Under the pieces are notes generated by a model that worked only from the letters and a program-made list of their open reading frames with translations, ran no database searches and was not told the origin of the DNA. DNA of 6,189 nt. Origin: Thermodesulfobacteriota bacterium. Its GTDB lineage: Bacteria; Desulfobacterota; Desulfocorpusculales; Desulfocorpusculum. This document shows, in pieces, positions 5,197 to 6,189 of this stretch. The stretch is taken from positions 1 through 6,189 of the forward strand of contig JAPWUY010000126.1 of assembly GCA_028275295.1 (NCBI GenBank). Reading direction: 5' to 3'. The position numbers and the translations under genes are program-made. Each line of letters opens with the position of its first letter. The stretch's first letter is position 1.

Positions 5197-5787
5197 GTGG
5201 AGCTCAAAAGGATCATCGAAGGGCTTCTTTTCGCGAGTGGAGAGCCTCTCACCATCTCCAAGATCCATTCTCTCATCGATGGGGCTGACAGATGGGCCAT
5301 AAAGGAGGCCATAGAGGAGCTGAGGAGGGAATACGAGTCCTCGGGGAGGGCCTTCCGGGTGACCGAGGTGGGTGGGGGGTATCAATTGAGGACCATCCCC
5401 GAGCTCGCCCCCTGGATCAGGCGCCTTTCCAAACATGCTCCTCCAAGGCTTTCCCGCGCGTCTCTCGAGACCTTGGCCGTGATCGCTTACAGGCAACCAG
5501 TGACCAGGGCAGAGGTGGAGCACATCCGCGGGGTGGACTGTGGAGCAGTGATGAGGGGGCTTGTGGAAAAGGGCCTCGTCAAGATCCTTGGAAGGAAGGA
5601 TGTCCCGGGGAGGCCCCTCCTCTATGGGACGTCCAAGAGGTTCCTGGAGGTCTTTGGGCTCAAGGATCTGAGCAGTCTTCCTCAACTGTCCGAGGTGGAG
5701 GAGTTGGTCTCCTCGCATGTCCGAGAAACAGAGGACCCAGGTCAAGGAGAAGGGGAAAAAGGCCATAGCCATGATGCGCCTCTCTAA
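5197..5787 (+). CDS. scpB: Segregation and condensation protein B
   Basis: ScpB is a small winged-helix protein that binds the kleisin ScpA and, with SMC, forms the chromosome-condensing complex. The 196-residue length is normal. The first winged helix covers about residues 1-78 (ELKRIIEGLLFASGEPLT, then GYQLRTIPELAPWI). The second covers about 86-160, with the family signature LSRASLETLAVIAYRQPVTRAEVEHIRGV (85-113) and LGRKDVPGRPLLYGTSKRFLEVFGL (131-155). The last ~30 residues are a poorly conserved Glu/His/Gly-rich tail. GTG 5197 is the first possible start after the in-frame TAA at 5134, and GGGAG (5186-5190) lies six bases before it. The stop at 5785-5787 lies inside the next gene, giving overlap. 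scpA, normally immediately upstream, is absent from the window and must be elsewhere. Confidence 0.94.
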   Translation: MELKRIIEGLLFASGEPLTISKIHSLIDGADRWAIKEAIEELRREYESSGRAFRVTEVGGGYQLRTIPELAPWIRRLSKHAPPRLSRASLETLAVIAYRQPVTRAEVEHIRGVDCGAVMRGLVEKGLVKILGRKDVPGRPLLYGTSKRFLEVFGLKDLSSLPQLSEVEELVSSHVRETEDPGQGEGEKGHSHDAPL

Positions 5788-6189
5788 GATGTTGGCCAGG
5801 GCTGGTGTTGCCTCGAGGAGAGGGGCCGAGGCCTTGATCCTGGAAGGGAGGGTCACGGTCAATGGCCGGAAGGTCTCGGAGCTTTCCACCAAGGTCGAGC
5901 CCGGAGTGGACGTCGTGAGGGTGGATGGGAAGGTGGTGCCATGGACCTTCTCGCCCATTTACATCCTTCTCAACAAGCCCAAGGGCGTGGTGACGACCCT
6001 CAAAGATCCCCTCGGCAGGCCCACGGTGAGGGATCTTCTGAAGGGCATCCACAGGAGGGTCTTTCCCGTCGGCAGGCTGGACTTCGACACAGAGGGAGCC
6101 CTCCTTTTGACCAACGATGGGGAGCTCGCCCATCGGCTAATGCACCCCCGCTATGGGGTCGAGAGGACCTACCAGGCAAAGGTCAAGGG
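5771..6189 (+). CDS. rluB: 23S rRNA pseudouridine synthase, RluB/RsuA family (3' truncated by window)
   Basis: This enzyme isomerises a specific uridine in rRNA (RluB: 23S helix 89 region) to pseudouridine. The N-terminal S4 RNA-binding domain (about residues 3-50) reads SKMLARAGVASRR...LILEGRVTVNG. The synthase domain begins at ILLNKPKGVVTT (65-76), followed by GRPTVRDLL and VGRLDFDTEGALLLTNDG, which contains the catalytic Asp (D104, codon 6080-6082). The visible part ends at RTYQAKVKG, some 100 residues short of the family's usual end. Start choice is uncertain: ATG 5771 (or the adjacent 5774) gives a standard N-terminus but only a weak AAAAAGG site (5756-5762). ATG 5717 in the same frame would add an 18-residue Lys-rich extension. 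Either way the gene overlaps the end of scpB (17 or 71 bases), which suggests translational coupling. The scpB neighbour favours RluB over RsuA, RluE or RluF, but the exact rRNA target is inferred. Confidence 0.9.
   Translation, partial: MMRLSKMLARAGVASRRGAEALILEGRVTVNGRKVSELSTKVEPGVDVVRVDGKVVPWTFSPIYILLNKPKGVVTTLKDPLGRPTVRDLLKGIHRRVFPVGRLDFDTEGALLLTNDGELAHRLMHPRYGVERTYQAKVK

Noticed and set aside
5041..5958. Long minus-strand open frame of 305 codons
   Set aside because: It lies opposite scpB and the pseudouridine synthase gene, both of which have clear family motifs. Its translation is Pro/Gly/His-rich with no recognisable domain, as expected from a frame antisense to GC-rich coding DNA.

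Overview
The window looks like a chromosomal segment of a GC-rich bacterium, and everything recognisable in it is core or metabolic. Arginine is mostly written AGG/AGA, start codons include TTG and GTG, and Shine-Dalgarno sites are purine-rich. Together with the gene set (GatB, MtnA, GlcD/GlcF, a short multi-CxxC protein, ScpB, an RluB-type synthase) this suggests an anaerobic, perhaps thermophilic, bacterium, possibly Desulfobacterota ('Deltaproteobacteria'). That assignment is inference from style and content. No phage, transposon, CRISPR, rRNA or tRNA signature was seen.

Layout. Bases 1-546 hold the 3' end of gatB (tRNA-dependent amidotransferase subunit B). It is followed after 28 bases by mtnA (5-methylthioribose-1-phosphate isomerase, 575-1651), probably in the same transcript. 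A 121-base gap holds a weak terminator-like hairpin and a perfect TATAAT box. Next come glcD (1773-3140) and glcF (3183-4445), an FAD subunit and an iron-sulfur subunit of a 2-hydroxyacid (glycolate or D-lactate) dehydrogenase; no glcE is present between or beside them. A 190-base convergent gap contains a perfect 14-bp inverted repeat (4571-4610). On the minus strand, 4636-4866 encodes a 76-residue protein made of three 25-residue CxxC...HxC modules.

A 330-base divergent intergenic region (4867-5196) separates that small gene from scpB (5197-5787). It contains candidate promoters in both directions, a 15-base perfect palindrome directly upstream of the scpB-side -35 element, and a strong hairpin ending in TTTT. 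scpB overlaps a pseudouridine synthase gene of the RluB/RsuA family that runs off the right edge. scpA, the usual partner upstream of scpB, is not here.

How the genes work together: GlcD and GlcF should form one complex that passes electrons from a 2-hydroxyacid through FAD to FeS clusters. scpB and rluB form a common bacterial pair joined by overlapping reading frames. The most unfamiliar items are the triple-module metal-binding protein, the palindromic leader region in front of an scpA-less scpB, and the convergent-junction inverted repeat. No convincing new multi-gene system is visible.
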